Positions 1 through 9,881 are shown, counted from the stretch's first letter. The stretch is DNA of 64,000 bases from Chloroherpetonaceae bacterium (GCA_033763895.1 JANRJQ010000004.1:434001-498000), one strand, 5' to 3'. Made by a program: numbers and translations. Notes: generated by a model not told the origin, from the sequence alone.

Positions 1-509
1 ACACTCGCCTCGCCTTGCAATAGTATTTTGTTCCATCAAAATTCTTGTATTGCGAAGGTTGCTCATTTGTTCAAAGATTTGAGATTCTCTCGTGGTGGCA
101 TCGAGCAAGAATGCCGCATTGGAAAGTTTAAGTATTAAATCTCCTTGTTTTACCTGTGCCCCCTGTTCTAAATAAACTTTCTCAATTTGCCCCCCTTGAA
201 TCAGATCTAAGTAGAATGTGGTTTTTGGAAAAACATTTCCGCTAAGAGGAATAAATTCCTGAAATTGCCCAACTTTTACTTCACTGATTAAAAGTTTTGA
301 CCGCTCAACCTTTTTTTTGGAGCTTCCTCGATAAATCAAACCAAAAATAATTGCGAGTGAGAGAACGGCAGAAAAAGCTAACAGAGCAATACGCTCTTTG
401 CTCCAAAACGATTTTTTGATATTTCTATCCATTTTGGAATCCTGATTGATAAAGACTTCACCTTCAATGGAACTCATTGCGCTGCGCTCATCGATTTCGC
501 TTGACATTT
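1..509 (-). CDS. Efflux pump periplasmic adaptor (HlyD/MacA-type), 5' part only
   Basis: This reading frame runs off the left edge, so only about the first 169 residues are visible. It opens with a short cytoplasmic segment, then one membrane helix at about residues 45-65 (LLAFSAVLSLAIIFGLIY). A lipoyl/barrel-sandwich half follows, with the pattern GGQIEKVYLEQGAQVKQGD and then LILKLSN. This is the usual plan of membrane-fusion proteins that link an inner-membrane ABC or RND pump to an outer-membrane channel. The start ATG at 509 is preceded by GAAGAGAA; an in-frame ATG at 477 is an alternative. It is transcribed away from the sigma-54 response regulator at 822, which probably controls it. Which pump it serves cannot be told from this end. 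Confidence 0.8.
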
Positions 510-627
510 CTCTTCAGGTTTTTTTATTTATGTGAAATTTCATTTCTCTCCCTAATTATGACACCAAAAACGAGGTGGATATTTCAATTCGAATATCAGT
601 GACGATTTCAACTTTTTATTATATCTG

Positions 628-644
628 TTCAATTTCTATGCCAA
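628..644 (-). promoter_or_regulatory. Candidate sigma-54 (-24/-12) promoter for the adaptor gene
   Basis: On the minus strand the bases read TTGGCATAGAAATTGAA. Against the sigma-54 consensus TTGGCAC-N5-TTGCA this matches the -24 GG block and the TTG of the -12 block at the right spacing. The expected C of the -12 GC is replaced by A. A start about 12 bases further on would give a leader of roughly 110 nt before the ATG at 509. The match is imperfect and rests on inspection only, but its position relative to the two dyads upstream is what a sigma-54 activator needs. Confidence 0.45.
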
Positions 645-712
645 GTCAGAACCCTTATAAAGACTGGAGTTTCATTGAAAATTGACATGTGGTTTAACCA
701 GCGTCTTCCCTT

Positions 713-750
713 TGTCCAAGCTTGGACGATTCAACGTCCGCCAATGGACA
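713..750. promoter_or_regulatory. Two tandem TGTCC-N6-GGACA dyads, candidate activator sites
   Basis: Positions 714-727 are a perfect 14-base palindrome, GTCCAAGCTTGGAC. Positions 736-749 read GTCCGCCAATGGAC, the same arms with a different centre. The left arm of the first is extended to TGTCC and the right arm of the second to GGACA. The sites are 22 bp apart centre to centre, close to two helical turns. They lie about 70-120 bp upstream of the -24/-12-like element at 628-644 and about 75-110 bp before the regulator gene at 822. This suits dimer sites of the adjacent sigma-54 activator acting on the divergent efflux operon. The function is inferred. Confidence 0.6.
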
Positions 751-821
751 TTCAAAAAATATTTCTTGTATTGATGGGTGAATTCGTGAAGCGTGGTATT
801 TTATTTTGAACGAATTAAAAC

Positions 822-2213
822 ATGATGCTGAATTCAACTGCAAAACTTCTCATTATCGACGATAATGAAGATGTCCTTTTGGCCGCCAAACTTCTTTTGA
901 AGCCTTATGTTTCGGAAGTAAAAACAGAAACAAAGCCGGAAAAACTTCCCGAGATCCTCTCTTCCAATTCGTACGATGTTATCTTATTGGATATGAATTT
1001 CACTCGCGATGTCAGCGGCGGCGAAGAGGGGCTGTTTTGGCTAAAAGAAATCATAAAAATCGACCCCACTGCAATTGTAATTATGATTACAGCGTATGGT
1101 GATATTGACCTTGCGGTAAAGGCAATCAAAAGTGGCGCAACTGACTTCATTCAAAAGCCGTGGCAAAATGAACGGCTTTTGGCCACCATTTCTACTTCTC
1201 TCAAACTTCTTGAATCAAAACGCGAAACTGCTTCACTAACCCAAAAAAACAAGGCACTTTCCGAAAATGGAGATCGGCTCTTTTCAGAGTTTCTTGGAAA
1301 ATCTCCAGCGATGGAAAAAATATTTTCTACGATTGAAAAAGTTGCACCGACCGATGCCAATATCTTGATTCAAGGAGAAAACGGCACAGGCAAAGAACTC
1401 GTTGCGAGAGCAATTCACCGGGCTTCGGTAAGGAAGAATGACATATTTCTTGCCGTCGATCTCGGGTCACTCTCTGAAACGCTTTTTGAATCGGAATTAT
1501 TTGGGCACAAAAAGGGTGCATTTACAGATGCAAAGGAAGAGCGGATTGGGCGATTTCTCGCTGCCTCAGGCGGTACACTTTTTTTAGATGAAATTGGCAA
1601 TACACCCTTACACCTTCAGGCGAAACTTCTCTCGGCCTTGCAAAGTCAATCGGTTACTCCGCTTGGCAGCAATCTCTCAAAACCAATCAATGTTCGTCTT
1701 ATCACCGCCACCAATGCCAATTTACATCAGCTTTCACGGGAAAAGTCATTTCGGGAAGATTTGCTTTATCGAATCAATACAATTGAAATTCATTTGCCGC
1801 CGCTCCGAGAGCGAGGTCTTGATATCGCGTTACTTGCCACCCATTTCTTAAATCAATTTGCCACGAAGTACAAGAAAGGGGATATGACCTTTACCCCAGA
1901 AACGATTTCTTTGTTTCAAAAAGCTCGATGGCGAGGAAATGTAAGAGAGCTTCGTCATGCCGTTGAGCGTGCCGTCATTCTTGCAGAATCATCCCTACTG
2001 ACACCGGAGGATTTTCCCAATACCGAGATTAACCCTATTGAAATCACCGGTTCGATTCATCAAGAAAAGCATACCGTCAATCTTGAATCGGTGGAAAAAG
2101 AAGCGATTCAAAAAGCGTTGGAACAGTGCAATGGTAATATCACCGAAGCGGCAAAAATTTTAGGTCTTACAAGAGGCTCTCTTTACCGACGTTTAGAGAA
2201 ATATGGTCTATAA
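822..2213 (+). CDS. NtrC-family sigma-54-dependent response regulator
   Basis: The domain order is receiver (about residues 8-125), sigma-54 AAA+ (about 157-390) and a C-terminal Fis-type helix-turn-helix (about 420-463). The receiver has the acidic pair DD13-14, phospho-acceptor D57 in ILLDMNF, T90 and K112. The ATPase has Walker A GENGTGKE (185-192), Walker B GTLFLDE (251-257) and the sigma-54 contact loop GAFTDA (232-237), a common variant of GAFTGA. It should activate sigma-54 promoters when phosphorylated. Its stop overlaps the start of the kinase gene by 11 bases, so the two are one transcription unit. In FCB bacteria this pair often sits beside ABC efflux genes, as here. The start could be 822 or the adjacent ATG at 825. 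Confidence 0.95.
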   Translation: MMLNSTAKLLIIDDNEDVLLAAKLLLKPYVSEVKTETKPEKLPEILSSNSYDVILLDMNFTRDVSGGEEGLFWLKEIIKIDPTAIVIMITAYGDIDLAVKAIKSGATDFIQKPWQNERLLATISTSLKLLESKRETASLTQKNKALSENGDRLFSEFLGKSPAMEKIFSTIEKVAPTDANILIQGENGTGKELVARAIHRASVRKNDIFLAVDLGSLSETLFESELFGHKKGAFTDAKEERIGRFLAASGGTLFLDEIGNTPLHLQAKLLSALQSQSVTPLGSNLSKPINVRLITATNANLHQLSREKSFREDLLYRINTIEIHLPPLRERGLDIALLATHFLNQFATKYKKGDMTFTPETISLFQKARWRGNVRELRHAVERAVILAESSLLTPEDFPNTEINPIEITGSIHQEKHTVNLESVEKEAIQKALEQCNGNITEAAKILGLTRGSLYRRLEKYGL

Positions 2214-3567
2214 GCCCCTACTGTCAAATCTGCGGAAATTTTGGAAAAATTTTCGCTTTCAATTCATCTTAAGGCTTCTGTTCTTATGTCTTCTATTTAT
2301 CGGCGCCTATTCTATTTTTATAACTACCGATTTTGTTTTTACTCCATTACTTTTCACCGCCTTTGGGGTGATTCAACTATGGCTTCTCATTCGTTATGTC
2401 GAACGCACCAACCGTGATCTAACACGCTTACTCGATGCCATACTTTATGAAGACTTTTCACAACAATTCAAGAGCCATACCGAAGGGGAAGATTTCTCCA
2501 AGCTTTATGAGTCCTTTAACCGAATCATTGAAAGGTTTAGAAATACAAGAAAAGAAAAAGAAGCAAGCCTCCAATTTCTCGAAACAACTTTTCAACATAT
2601 CAGTACCGGTTTAATTGCCGTAAATCGCGATGGGACACTTGAGCTGATAAACAATGCTGCAAAGCGATTATTTCAACTCCCTTCCTTAAGAACCATTTCT
2701 GGTCTCTCGCATCTACACACAGGACTCGATGAAAAGCTTCTGGCATTAAAGAGCGGGGAAAAAATGCTTGTGAACTTTTCGATTGAGGGTGACCATACTC
2801 AACTGCTTTTTTCTGCCACTCGCTTCACGATTGATTCAAAAGAGATGATTCTTTTTGCAGTTCAAAACATCCAATCGGAATTGGATGAAAAGGAATTGGA
2901 ATCGTGGCAAAAGCTAATTCGGATTTTAACACATGAAATGATGAATAGTATCACCCCAATCTCATCGCTCGCCGAAACAATGAATAGGATGATAAAACAA
3001 GCCAGTATGGATAAAGAAACCCTTGATGATCTTTTGTTAGCATCAGAGACGATTGCAAAACGAAGCAATGGACTTCTTGAATTTGTAGAATCTTATCGAA
3101 ATCTGACAAAAATTCCTCCACCAAAGTTCTCCGTTTTTCCTTTATACCAAATAATGGAGCGACTTCAAATTTTATTTTCATCTTCTTTTCAAGAATTTCA
3201 ACTTCAATTATCCTTTCGTGTTGAACCCGCCTCATTAGAGCTTATTGCCGATCAAACTTTGATTGAACAAGTGCTTATCAATTTAATTACAAATTCAAGA
3301 CAAGCGATTATTGATAAGCCAAACGGTGCTGTTTGGGTTCGCGCCTTTTTGGATTCTCAATCAAAAGTCATTATAGAAGTTGAGGATAACGGAATTGGGA
3401 TGTCGAAAGAGTTACAAGAAAGAATTTTTATTCCCTTTTTTACAACTAAGCCCAATGGCAGCGGAATCGGACTTTCTTTAGCTCGTCAAATTATGCGCCT
3501 TCATAACGGGAACATTCGTGTACGTTCAACCCCCGAAAAAGGCACATTGTTTATTCTTCGATTTTAG
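2203..3567 (+). CDS. NtrY-like membrane sensor histidine kinase
   Basis: Two membrane helices (about residues 22-41 and 45-66) with almost no external loop are followed by a HAMP-like linker and a PAS-like region (about 125-225). The dimerisation/phospho-acceptor helix has H244 in ILTHEMMNS. The ATPase domain shows the N box NLITNSRQAI, the G1 box DNGIGM and the later FFTTKP...GSGIGLSLA. It is the partner of the upstream regulator, to which it is fused by an overlap. The tiny periplasmic loop suggests that it senses something in the membrane or cytoplasm, for example membrane stress, which would suit control of an efflux pump. The signal itself is unknown. Confidence 0.93.
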   Translation: MVYKPLLSNLRKFWKNFRFQFILRLLFLCLLFIGAYSIFITTDFVFTPLLFTAFGVIQLWLLIRYVERTNRDLTRLLDAILYEDFSQQFKSHTEGEDFSKLYESFNRIIERFRNTRKEKEASLQFLETTFQHISTGLIAVNRDGTLELINNAAKRLFQLPSLRTISGLSHLHTGLDEKLLALKSGEKMLVNFSIEGDHTQLLFSATRFTIDSKEMILFAVQNIQSELDEKELESWQKLIRILTHEMMNSITPISSLAETMNRMIKQASMDKETLDDLLLASETIAKRSNGLLEFVESYRNLTKIPPPKFSVFPLYQIMERLQILFSSSFQEFQLQLSFRVEPASLELIADQTLIEQVLINLITNSRQAIIDKPNGAVWVRAFLDSQSKVIIEVEDNGIGMSKELQERIFIPFFTTKPNGSGIGLSLARQIMRLHNGNIRVRSTPEKGTLFILRF

Positions 3568-3803
3568 CAAATCTTTAACACTAGTCTGTTCATTTTTATT
3601 GATAGATTTTTTCAATGAAGCACCTCCTTTCCTTCCACACTCTTCCCTCAAATTTCTCAAAAATCACGCCCACTCATTTTTTTCATTCGAAAGAAAATAT
3701 AAGTCAACTTATTTTGAAATTATTTCTTTAGGTTTTGTTTTAACATACTCCTAAACCGATTTTTTCGTCAATATTCTAACAACTTCAAACAGTAAACTTC
3801 ATT

Positions 3804-6065
3804 ATGAATTCAACACCAACCCGAGATACTGCATTATTATTGAAGGTTATGAAGCGAGATAAATCTGTCGTTTCATTTGATCAGAGCAAAATTTCAATTG
3901 CACTCAATAAAGCCGGGAATGCCACAGGGGAATTTGGACCTGAAATCGCACAACAGCTTTCTGAAGAAGTGGTTAAAGTTTTAGAGCAAAAATTTGAGGG
4001 CGAGATTCCTACTGTTGAACAAATTCAAGACATTGTTGAAACTGTTCTCATCAAGGAAAATTGGGCGAAAACTGCCAAGGCGTACATCCTTTACAGAAAC
4101 GAGCGCGCTAAAATTCGAGAGCAAAAACGCCCAATTCCCGAAGAAGTAAAAAAATTGGCCGATGAAAGCAAGCATTTCTTTAGAAACGAGCTTTCGGAAC
4201 TTGTTTACTATAGAACTTATTCACGATGGTTACCCGAAAAAGGTCGCCGCGAGACTTGGGTCGAAACTGTAACCCGCTATGTTGAGTTTATGCGTCAAAA
4301 CCTTGGCGATAAACTCACCACTGCGGAGTACGATGAGATTCGGACCGCTATCTTAAAGCAAGATATCATGCCATCAATGAGACTTCTCTGGAGCGCCGGA
4401 GAAGCCGCAAGTCGTACGAATGTTGCTGCTTATAATTGCTCATTCATTGCACCCGAATCGCTTCAAGATTTCGGCGAAATCATGTACATCTTGATGTGCG
4501 GAACAGGCGTTGGCTTTTCTGTTGAACAGCAAACGATTCACCGCCTTCCACAAATCAAAAGGCAAACCGGTAAAAAGCAACCTTCACATGTTGTTTTAGA
4601 CAGCAAAGAAGGATGGGCTGATGCTTTTGTTTTAGGACTTAACACTTGGTTTTCAGGAGAAGATATTTCATTTGATTATTCAACTATTCGCCCACAAGGT
4701 GCGCGCCTTAAAACTATGGGAGGGCGCGCTTCAGGCCCTGAGCCGCTTCGATCTCTCATTGATTTTACGCGAGATCGCGTGCTTCAAAGGCAAGGCAGAA
4801 GGCTTACCACACTTGATGTTCACGACATTATCTGTAAAATCGGAGAAGTGGTTGTGATGGGCGGGGTTCGACGAAGCGCGCTGATTTCACTCTCCGATTT
4901 AGATGATACTGAAATGCGTCACGCGAAGGATGGGGCGTTTTATATGTCTCACCCTGAGCGAAGTATGGCCAACAACTCCGCCATTTATAATGAACGGCCT
5001 ACCGTTTCAGAATTTTTAGATGAATGGCTTTCACTGATCAAATCAGGAAGCGGTGAACGCGGTATTTTCAACCGCTCAACGCTTCTTTCACAACTGCCAG
5101 AGCGCCGCCGAGAAAAATTTGAGCGTTATCTTTCAACTTCAGGTACGAATCCTTGCGGAGAAATCATCCTTCGTTCAAAACAGTTCTGTAACCTCTCAGA
5201 AGTTGTTGCAAGAAGTGAAGACACCGAAGATTCATTGCTTCGCAAGGTTCGCCTTGCAACCATTGTTGGCACCTTCCAATCAACTCTAACTGACTTTCCT
5301 TACCTTTCAGAAGCTTGGAAAAAAAATTGTGAAGAAGAGCGACTTTTAGGCGTATCGATAACCGGTCAGTGGGATTCAGATGCTGCGCGTCAAGCCAGTA
5401 CTCTTTCCAAGCTTAAAACGGAGTCACTTAAAATCAATCAAGAGTACGCTAAGCGCTTTGGGATTAATGCCTCGACTTGTATCACATGCGTTAAGCCTTC
5501 AGGTACGGTCTCTCAATTGGTCGATGCTGCCTCAGGCATGCATGCCCGGCACGCCCCTTATTACATCCGCAGAATCCGTATTTCCGCAAGCGATCCACTC
5601 TTCAAACTTTTGAAAGATCAAAAGTTTCCTTATAAACCTGAGGTTGGTCAAGTCGATGGACAAGCGACGACTTATGTTCTTGAGTTTCCTGTGAAGGCCC
5701 CAGACGGTGCAACGACTCGTGATGATGTCTCGGCGTTGGAACAGCTTGCACATTGGAAATTGGTGAAGACCCATTTTACAGAGCATAATCCTTCTGTCAC
5801 AGTTAGTGTCGGTGAAGAAGAGTGGCTTGAAGTCGGAAATTGGCTTTATAAAAATTGGGAAATCATTGGGGGATTATCTTTTCTTCCAAGAACCAATCAT
5901 GTTTATGCGCTTGCACCTTATGAGGAAGTCAGCAAAGAAACTTATGAAAAGCTTGCCGCGAAATTGCCAAAAATCGATTTCTCCGAAATCGTAGCTTATG
6001 AAGAAAATGATGAAACACAAGGATCAAAAGAGCTTGCCTGTGTCGGCGGCTCATGCGAATTGTAA
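3804..6065 (+). CDS. nrdJ: Adenosylcobalamin-dependent ribonucleotide reductase, class II
   Basis: It reduces ribonucleotides to deoxyribonucleotides using a B12-derived radical, so it works with or without oxygen. The 753-residue protein starts with an ATP cone (about residues 13-105). The catalytic set of the monomeric class II type is visible: C212 in AYNCSF and C462 in CNLSE for the redox pair, C451 and E453 in NPCGEI for the thiyl radical and its acid, and the C-terminal shuttle pair C746 and C751 in CVGGSC. The ATG at 3804 gives the usual N-terminus. The 236 bases upstream show no recognisable cobalamin riboswitch or NrdR box. A terminator follows directly, so it is probably monocistronic. 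Confidence 0.95.
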   Translation: MNSTPTRDTALLLKVMKRDKSVVSFDQSKISIALNKAGNATGEFGPEIAQQLSEEVVKVLEQKFEGEIPTVEQIQDIVETVLIKENWAKTAKAYILYRNERAKIREQKRPIPEEVKKLADESKHFFRNELSELVYYRTYSRWLPEKGRRETWVETVTRYVEFMRQNLGDKLTTAEYDEIRTAILKQDIMPSMRLLWSAGEAASRTNVAAYNCSFIAPESLQDFGEIMYILMCGTGVGFSVEQQTIHRLPQIKRQTGKKQPSHVVLDSKEGWADAFVLGLNTWFSGEDISFDYSTIRPQGARLKTMGGRASGPEPLRSLIDFTRDRVLQRQGRRLTTLDVHDIICKIGEVVVMGGVRRSALISLSDLDDTEMRHAKDGAFYMSHPERSMANNSAIYNERPTVSEFLDEWLSLIKSGSGERGIFNRSTLLSQLPERRREKFERYLSTSGTNPCGEIILRSKQFCNLSEVVARSEDTEDSLLRKVRLATIVGTFQSTLTDFPYLSEAWKKNCEEERLLGVSITGQWDSDAARQASTLSKLKTESLKINQEYAKRFGINASTCITCVKPSGTVSQLVDAASGMHARHAPYYIRRIRISASDPLFKLLKDQKFPYKPEVGQVDGQATTYVLEFPVKAPDGATTRDDVSALEQLAHWKLVKTHFTEHNPSVTVSVGEEEWLEVGNWLYKNWEIIGGLSFLPRTNHVYALAPYEEVSKETYEKLAAKLPKIDFSEIVAYEENDETQGSKELACVGGSCEL

Positions 6066-6087
6066 ATTCACGCCTTTCAAGATCAAT

Positions 6088-6115
6088 AAAGCGAGGTATT
6101 TTGCCTCGCTTTTTT
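6088..6115 (+). terminator. Intrinsic terminator after nrdJ
   Basis: AAAGCGAGG (6088-6096) pairs with CCTCGCTTT (6104-6112) across a 7-base loop and runs into a T tract. It lies 23 bases after the nrdJ stop. Confidence 0.85.
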
Positions 6116-6179
6116 ATTTATCTTATGCACCAGTTATTCTCAGTTGACAATCACTAAGAAAAAAACCAATTCAACATTA

Positions 6180-7067
6180 ATGGAAGGTCAAAAGCAATCA
6201 ATCAATTGGCAAAGCATTTTTTCACCGAAACAACTATTTCTTAAAGTTCTCGGTGTCGCGCTTTCAACAATTGCCATCAAGGGATTTATGATTCCCAATC
6301 ACTTTATGGATGGCGGGGTTTCGGGGATTTCAATTCTGATTCATGAAATCACCCATCTTCCCATTAATATTCTTATCGTTGGTTTTAATCTTCCCTTCAT
6401 CATTATCGGATATCGCCGCTTTGGAAAAACCTTTGGGATGCAAATGGTCATTTCCACTGTTCTTTTAGGTGTTGCACTGACATTTCTTCCATTTCCAACC
6501 GTTACGAACGACCGGCTTTTAACCTCAATCTTTGGCGGTGTATTAATGGGTGCCGGTGTTGGACTTGTGATTCGCGGCGGTGGCGTGCTCGATGGCGCTG
6601 AGGTTATTGCATTGTTCACCACCAAAAAGATTGGTTTAACAAGCTCTGAAATAATTCTTTTTTTGAATGCCCTCATATTCATTTCTGCCGGTTTTGCTCT
6701 TGGTGTTGAAACGGCAATGTATTCGATGATTACTTTTTATACTGCGACTAAAGTTGTTGATTATATCGTTGATGGCTTAGAAGAATACACCGCACTGACC
6801 ATCATTTCTTCTAAACCCGAAACGGTAAAAGTGCTTCTGGTTCAGTTCTTTGGAAAAGCAATTACGGTGTATAAAGGCGAGCGAGGATACCTGCCCGATT
6901 CATTTGAAATTCGAGAAGACACCGATATTATTTTGACCATTGTCACAAGGCTTGAAATTTTGATGCTCACTGAAGCGATTAATGAGGTTGACCCAAAAGC
7001 ATTTATGTTCGCACATAGCATCCGCGAAACAAAAGGCGGTATTGTTAAAAAAATTAAAGCGGATTGA
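6180..7067 (+). CDS. YitT family membrane protein (DUF161/DUF2179)
   Basis: About five membrane helices in the first 200 residues are followed by a soluble C-terminal DUF2179 domain (about 215-290) with the segment [11 protein letters not shown]. Early motifs are [19 protein letters not shown] and [13 protein letters not shown], typical of the family. The molecular role of YitT proteins is unsettled; some are thought to be transporters. The ATG at 6180 is chosen. A TTG at 6144 in the same frame would add 12 mostly polar residues, but it overlaps a TTGACA that could be a promoter element. Neither start has a clear Shine-Dalgarno sequence. Confidence 0.85.
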   Translation: MEGQKQSINWQSIFSPKQLFLKVLGVALSTIAIKGFMIPNHFMDGGVSGISILIHEITHLPINILIVGFNLPFIIIGYRRFGKTFGMQMVISTVLLGVALTFLPFPTVTNDRLLTSIFGGVLMGAGVGLVIRGGGVLDGAEVIALFTTKKIGLTSSEIILFLNALIFISAGFALGVETAMYSMITFYTATKVVDYIVDGLEEYTALTIISSKPETVKVLLVQFFGKAITVYKGERGYLPDSFEIREDTDIILTIVTRLEILMLTEAINEVDPKAFMFAHSIRETKGGIVKKIKAD

Positions 7068-7138
7068 TCTTAATTTTTTTTTCACGAAATCATCAGTTCT
7101 TTTTTCAAATAATTTCCAAAACAAGTTGGGATAAGTTT

Positions 7139-7708
7139 ATGGAAGAGATTGCAAAAAAAACATATACCATAAAAGAGTATCTCGCTCTGGAGGAGAAGGA
7201 CCACATTAAACACGAGTTTTATCAGGGTGAAATTTTCGCTATGGCAGGGGGCACACTTAATCACAGTGCGATTTCTGAAAATATTTTCTTTTCTCTTCGG
7301 AAATTCTTAATCGGTAAAAATTGCACTGCCAAAAGTTCTGATTTTAGAATCGTAACACCCTCAGGGCTTTACACATATCCCGATGCCTTAGTTTATTGCG
7401 GTAACCCTGATTTAAGTGAAAATCAAACGGAGCTAAAAAATCCGGTTCTTATTGTTGAAGTACTTTCTTCGAGCACAAAAAGTTACGACCGAGGAGAAAA
7501 ATTCAAAATGTATCGCTCAATCCCTTCCTTTCGAGAATATTTACTTGTTGATTCAGAATCAATTTTGGCTGAGCATTTTCGAAAGGTTGAAAATGGAGAA
7601 TGGATTCTGCACGAATACACCACAATTGAGTCTGAAATTCCCTTGCTGAGTATCGGATTTTCGATATCACTGAAGGAAATTTATGAAGAGGTTAAGATGG
7701 GCGCATAA
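7139..7708 (+). CDS. Uma2 family protein (DUF820, PD-(D/E)XK fold)
   Basis: The 189-residue protein begins with [17 protein letters not shown] and carries the Uma2 marks [24 protein letters not shown] and [21 protein letters not shown]. The acidic residues in the last two blocks match a PD-(D/E)XK nuclease core. Proteins of this family are abundant in cyanobacteria and FCB bacteria, often in many copies, and their function is not established. The ATG at 7139 gives the canonical length. An in-frame TTG at 7064 would add 25 hydrophobic residues and overlap the YitT gene, which is less likely. Confidence 0.85.
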   Translation: MEEIAKKTYTIKEYLALEEKDHIKHEFYQGEIFAMAGGTLNHSAISENIFFSLRKFLIGKNCTAKSSDFRIVTPSGLYTYPDALVYCGNPDLSENQTELKNPVLIVEVLSSSTKSYDRGEKFKMYRSIPSFREYLLVDSESILAEHFRKVENGEWILHEYTTIESEIPLLSIGFSISLKEIYEEVKMGA

Positions 7709-7743
7709 AAGTAACAAGTGCATATTCAAATTTTGTTTTGCCC

Positions 7744-8730
7744 TTATTCCCTCTTTTCGAAAATTTCTCGAATGATATCCTCGATTGGAATATCCTCAAT
7801 CGTAATATCCTTGACCGGAAATGATGATAGGAGTGTTGCCGAGCGAGTGGAAATGTCCTTGCGTGGCAATCTTAATTTTGCATGTTCGTCTTGAACTTCA
7901 GTTACCCTGCCATAAGACCTTAATTCAATTTCGGTTACACTTCGTTCAAAATCAATTGAAAGTAGTTTTTCTGACGAGAATTTTTCGATTATTCCTCCTA
8001 ATGCCCCGTCGAATATGAGCTTTCCGGCATCCATTATCATTACACGATCGCAAAGTTCTTCAATATCCTGCATGTAATGACTGGTTAAAATGATGGTTGT
8101 TTCCCCTGCTTGGCTTAGTTTCTTGATAAATTCACGAATACTTTTTTGAGCCACCACATCAAGCCCGATTGTAGGCTCATCCAAAAAAAGAACTTTCGGC
8201 GCATGTAAAAGAGCACCGATAAGTTCCATTTTCATTCGCTCCCCAAGCGAAAGCTGTCGCAATTGAATTCCGAGTTTGTCCTTCACATCCATCATTCGGC
8301 AAAGCTCATCGAGTCGCTGATGATAGATGGGTGTCGGAATTTCATAAATTTCTTTAAGAAGCAAAAAGGAGTCGTCAGCCGGTAAATCCCAAATGAGCTG
8401 ATTCTTCTGCCCTAAAACGATAGAGAACTGGCGCCGAAAGGCATCACTTCTTTTTGAAGGTTCATATCCCAATACCCTCACATTCCCTTGCGAAGGAAAA
8501 AGTAATCCTGAAAGAATTTTGAGCGTTGTTGTCTTCCCGGCTCCATTTGCACCCAAAAAGCCAACCAATTCCCCCTTTTCAATCTTAAATGAAACATCAT
8601 TGACCGCTTTCTTTATCTGATATTGCCGATTCAAGAGACTTTTCAAGGTTCCCAAAATCCCCGATTCCTTCTTTACCGAGCGATACTCTTTGACCAAATG
8701 AGAAACCTCAATAACACATTCTTTCGTCAT
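7744..8730 (-). CDS. ABC transporter ATP-binding protein (ABC-2/drug-exporter type)
   Basis: The 328-residue ATPase has Walker A GANGAGKTTT, Q-loop region VLGQKNQLIWDLP, signature LSLGERMKME, Walker B VLFLDEP and the H-loop TSHYMQD. A C-terminal DUF4162-like extension of about 80 residues follows. It resembles exporters of the ABC-2 class, which need a separate permease. No permease is adjacent in this window. It is the last gene of a minus-strand run, starting 3 bases after the stop of the lipoprotein nuclease gene. Confidence 0.88.
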   Translation of the reverse strand: MTKECVIEVSHLVKEYRSVKKESGILGTLKSLLNRQYQIKKAVNDVSFKIEKGELVGFLGANGAGKTTTLKILSGLLFPSQGNVRVLGYEPSKRSDAFRRQFSIVLGQKNQLIWDLPADDSFLLLKEIYEIPTPIYHQRLDELCRMMDVKDKLGIQLRQLSLGERMKMELIGALLHAPKVLFLDEPTIGLDVVAQKSIREFIKKLSQAGETTIILTSHYMQDIEELCDRVMIMDAGKLIFDGALGGIIEKFSSEKLLSIDFERSVTEIELRSYGRVTEVQDEHAKLRLPRKDISTRSATLLSSFPVKDITIEDIPIEDIIREIFEKRE

Positions 8731-8733
8731 TCT

Positions 8734-9873
8734 TCAAGGTGCAACATAAACTTCTATGAATACCGGCAAGTGATCGGCAAAGCCTCCCAAATATTTATTT
8801 CCACTGCCGTAGGTTCTATATAAATCCTTTAACCGCCCACGCCGATTTGCATCCGGCGCTTCAAAAAGATAATCTCTTTGAAAAATATTAAACGCTCGGG
8901 TTTCATAGGGTTCATCAAGTTTATCCTCTTTTGCATAAAAGCCGTAATTATCCGTCATCCCTTTACTGATAAGGCATAAATCAATAAACTCCCATTGATT
9001 ACTAAAGATGATTGTTCCTTTCACCTCACCATTTCCGGGGTAAAATTTTGCATAGTTAAAGAGGGGTATATCCTCAGGTTTTCCGGTTGAGGATGCAAGT
9101 TCTTGATGTGTCACCGAAGCCTTCATCACTTCAGTAATCGATTTATTTTCCGGCCCGTCGTTAAAGTCACCCATTATGACAAAGTCGGCCTTTGGATCTG
9201 AAGCATATATACTATCCACCACTTTTCGAAGTGCCGCTGCCGCCAAAAGTCTTTTCGGTTCACTTCGCTCTTGACCGCCTAAGCGTGAAGGCCAATGATT
9301 GACTAAATAGTGAATCGTTTTTCCTTTGTAAGTGAGTGACGCGCGGATAATATCACGTGTCGGTCGCTCACCCTGACCCATATCAACTTTATACTTTGCA
9401 GCGCTTTGAAGAGTAAACTTACTTGCATCATACGCGATACCAACATCAATTCCACGGTTGTCGCCAGATTCAAAATAGGCATACCTGTAATTTTTGGTCT
9501 TCAAACCATCTTCAAAAAGTCTTTCAAGCAACGCTTGATGCTCTACCTCGCAAAAACCCATCACATCGGGCAAGGTTTTTCCTCGCGATTGAGAGAGATC
9601 GGAAATTACTTTGGAGAGATTTGTAATTTTTTTCTGCAACCGCTCTTCTGTCCAAGCCCGTCGCCCACTTGGAAGAAATTCATCATCGTCGGTTGGGTCA
9701 TCAAAGGTGTCAAACAAATTTTCAACATTCCACCACGCTATTAGCACGGTCTCATTTTGTTTTGGAAATCCTTGACTTTTGGTTTGTTCCTTAAGGCTCG
9801 GCTGACTTGTCGCGCTGCACGCCGCGACAATCAAAATGAAAGCGAGAAGGGTTAAAAATCGAAGTTGGTTCAT
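8734..9873 (-). CDS. Lipoprotein endonuclease/exonuclease/phosphatase (EEP) family protein
   Basis: The start at 9873 gives a lipoprotein signal, MNQLRFLTLLAFILIVAAC, with C19 as the lipid-modified residue, so it should sit in the envelope. The EEP fold motifs are all present: WWNVENLF, GFCEVE, NHWPSRLGG, MGDFND and a terminal FADHLPVF. These supply the metal- and phosphate-binding residues of the DNase I/phosphodiesterase superfamily. A secreted nuclease or phosphatase is likely; the substrate is unknown. A longer frame back to 9951 exists but overlaps the upstream gene and hides the signal peptide, so it was rejected. It is tightly spaced between its neighbours. Confidence 0.88.
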   Translation of the reverse strand: MNQLRFLTLLAFILIVAACSATSQPSLKEQTKSQGFPKQNETVLIAWWNVENLFDTFDDPTDDDEFLPSGRRAWTEERLQKKITNLSKVISDLSQSRGKTLPDVMGFCEVEHQALLERLFEDGLKTKNYRYAYFESGDNRGIDVGIAYDASKFTLQSAAKYKVDMGQGERPTRDIIRASLTYKGKTIHYLVNHWPSRLGGQERSEPKRLLAAAALRKVVDSIYASDPKADFVIMGDFNDGPENKSITEVMKASVTHQELASSTGKPEDIPLFNYAKFYPGNGEVKGTIIFSNQWEFIDLCLISKGMTDNYGFYAKEDKLDEPYETRAFNIFQRDYLFEAPDANRRGRLKDLYRTYGSGNKYLGGFADHLPVFIEVYVAP

Positions 9874-9881
9874 TTGTTGTT

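Noticed and set aside
766-821. A second sigma-54-like element (TGGTAT...TTGAA) reading toward the response regulator
   Set aside because: The spacing is one base off and it would place the start inside or after the ATG, so it cannot serve that gene.
3568-3803. Possible cobalamin riboswitch before the B12-dependent ribonucleotide reductase
   Set aside because: No B12-box-like sequence or multi-helix core is visible in the 236 bases, which are AT-rich and unstructured.
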